Assembly (NCBI RefSeq): GCF_000332335.1
Contig: NZ_KB235948.1
Coordinates: 3,040,607-3,104,606, forward strand
DNA: 64,000 nucleotides
Reading direction: 5' to 3'
Source: Kamptonema formosum PCC 10802
Lineage (GTDB): Bacteria > Cyanobacteriota > Cyanobacteriia > Cyanobacteriales > Oscillatoriaceae
The position numbers were made by a program, and so were the translations under genes. Positions 63,239 through 64,000 of the stretch are shown piece after piece. The stretch's first letter is position 1; the number at the start of each line of letters is the position of its first letter. The notes beneath the pieces were generated by a model. It saw only the letters and a program-made list of their open reading frames with translations. It was not told where the DNA came from and searched no databases.

Positions 63239-63492
63239 ACGCGCATCCTCCGATGCCGAAGTTACCCTTCACTGCTATTCTTACTGACCGGCAAATTTTT
63301 TGGCAATGTTTTTGCGGATAAAAGAAATAGCTGTTTTTGCTGTTGCGTAGTTTTTGTAGTTTCAGTAGGCGAAATAAAAGCTGTATTTTAAATAGGTTGT
63401 ATAGCTTAAATAGGCGAAATAGTTTAAATAGTAAGGGCTTTAGTGGCTTGTCTTCCTCCTAAGAAGGAGGTATATTAAAAGGAAGCTTGAAG
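63239..63492. other. AT-rich gap before tandem array
   Basis: Contains AT-rich short repeats around TAGCTTAAATAGGCGAAATA (63400-63432) and a CCTCCT-aag-AAGGAGG hairpin near 63456-63471. No gene. Confidence 0.4.
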
Positions 63493-64000
63493 AAAGGCCG
63501 GTTCTCGCGGTTGGCCAAGGGGAATTGCCCCCCGTCTGGCCGGTTCGTGCCAAATCGGGTGCTGGAAACCTCTTGGTGTGGGCGATCGGAAAGGCCGGTT
63601 CTCGCGGTTGGCCAAGGGGAATTGCCCCCCGTCTGGCCGGTTCGTGCCAAATCGGGTGCTGGAAACCTCTTGGCGTGGGCGATCGGAAAGGCCGGTTCTC
63701 GCGGTTGGCCAAGGGGAATTGCCCCCCGTCTGGCCGGTTCGTGCCAAATCGGGTGCTGGAAACCTCTTGGCGTGGGCGATCGGAAAGGCCGGTTCTCGCG
63801 GTTGGCCAAGGGGAATTGCCCCCCGTCTGGCCGGTTCCTCCCCAATCGGGTGCTGGAAACCTCTTGGCGTGGGCGATCGGAAAGGCCGGTTCTCGCGGTT
63901 GGCCAAGGGGAATTGCCCCCCACTCTGGCCGGTTCCTCCCCAATCGGGTGCTGGAAACCTCTTGGCGTGGGCGATCGGAAAGGCCGGTTCTCGCGGTTGG
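63493..64000. repeat. 97-bp tandem repeat array, runs off the window
   Basis: AAAGGCCGGTTCTCGCGGTT begins at 63493, 63590, 63687, 63784, 63881 and 63979, so the period is 97 (last unit 98 through a one-base insertion). Within each unit GGCC...GGCC, GGGGAATTGCCCC and GGCGATCGG are found. Two internal variants occur (GGTTCGTGCCAAATCGGG and GGTTCCTCCCCAATCGGG). Because 97 is not divisible by three, the minus strand is open in all three frames; this is DNA-level repetition, not protein. Confidence 0.92.

Noticed and set aside
63440..63943. Three overlapping minus-strand proteins in the 97-bp array
   Set aside because: All three frames are open only because the unit lacks stops; the repetition is at DNA level.
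63493..64000. CRISPR array
   Set aside because: Units are contiguous 97-bp repeats without variable spacers, and no cas gene is present.

Overview
The window is a cyanobacterial chromosome segment, probably from a filamentous, repeat-rich species of moderately high GC. Lineage markers are a PcxA/CotA proton-extrusion protein, an ArgZ/AgrE-type arginine dihydrolase, a pyruvate kinase with an extra C-terminal PEP-utiliser domain, a RuBisCO-like protein of the methionine salvage pathway, a Ser/Thr kinase-histidine kinase fusion, and many short dispersed palindromes. No ribosomal operon, prophage body or CRISPR array is visible.

Layout. 1-4.2 kb, minus strand: a caspase-STAND protein cut by the window edge, then a small two-helix membrane protein followed by a GH108 peptidoglycan hydrolase (a holin/endolysin-like pair). 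4.6-7.7 kb: Dps, a YihY/BrkB membrane protein, an SDR oxidoreductase and an unknown. 8.2-11.6 kb: methionine salvage genes mtnD, mtnW (RuBisCO-like), mtnX and mtnB, separated by small palindromes. 11.8-14.2 kb: a patatin-like lipase and small unknowns. 14.2-15.7 kb: tRNA-Thr(CGU), a decayed TnpB element and three tandem units resembling tRNA 5' halves. 15.7-21.3 kb: pyruvate kinase, a tandemly duplicated hairpin region, RNase Z, an unknown and cobU. 21.6-24.7 kb: two family 2 glycosyltransferases and a WcaF-like acetyltransferase (surface polysaccharide). 25.2-30.8 kb: PcxA, a P-loop helicase-like protein carrying in-frame repeat insertions, and a Ser/Thr kinase.

31.7-39.2 kb: a 2007-residue Ser/Thr kinase-ATPase-GAF-histidine kinase-receiver fusion, overlapping by 4 bp a receiver-histidine kinase; this is a signalling operon. 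39.4-45.1 kb: an adaptor, permease and ATPase forming a MacAB/DevBCA-like efflux system, with two divergent Spy/CpxP-like periplasmic proteins beside it. 45.9-48.4 kb: two more Ser/Thr kinases paralogous to the one at 29.5 kb. 49-51 kb: an exported FAD-dependent oxidoreductase. 51.5-54 kb: a calcium-binding RTX-repeat protein with a clear terminator. 54.5-56.6 kb: ArgZ/AgrE. 56.7-63.2 kb: a DUF29 protein, membrane and hydrolase-like unknowns, an exported cell-wall amidase, and a divergent glucose-6-phosphate dehydrogenase split over two overlapping reading frames. From 63.49 kb to the end is a 97-bp tandem array that runs off the edge.

Non-coding content is a main theme. Several palindrome families, two MITE-like families with TATAGC termini, and a ~100-bp composite repeat fill the gaps, and some enter coding sequence. 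The most noteworthy observations are the holin/GH108 pair, the matched expansion of both arms of the adaptor coiled-coil hairpin, the TnpB/tRNA-half tandem, the Spy twins with an 84-bp duplicated leader, and the split G6PDH-like gene. I cannot point to one clearly undescribed system; these are the strongest leads.
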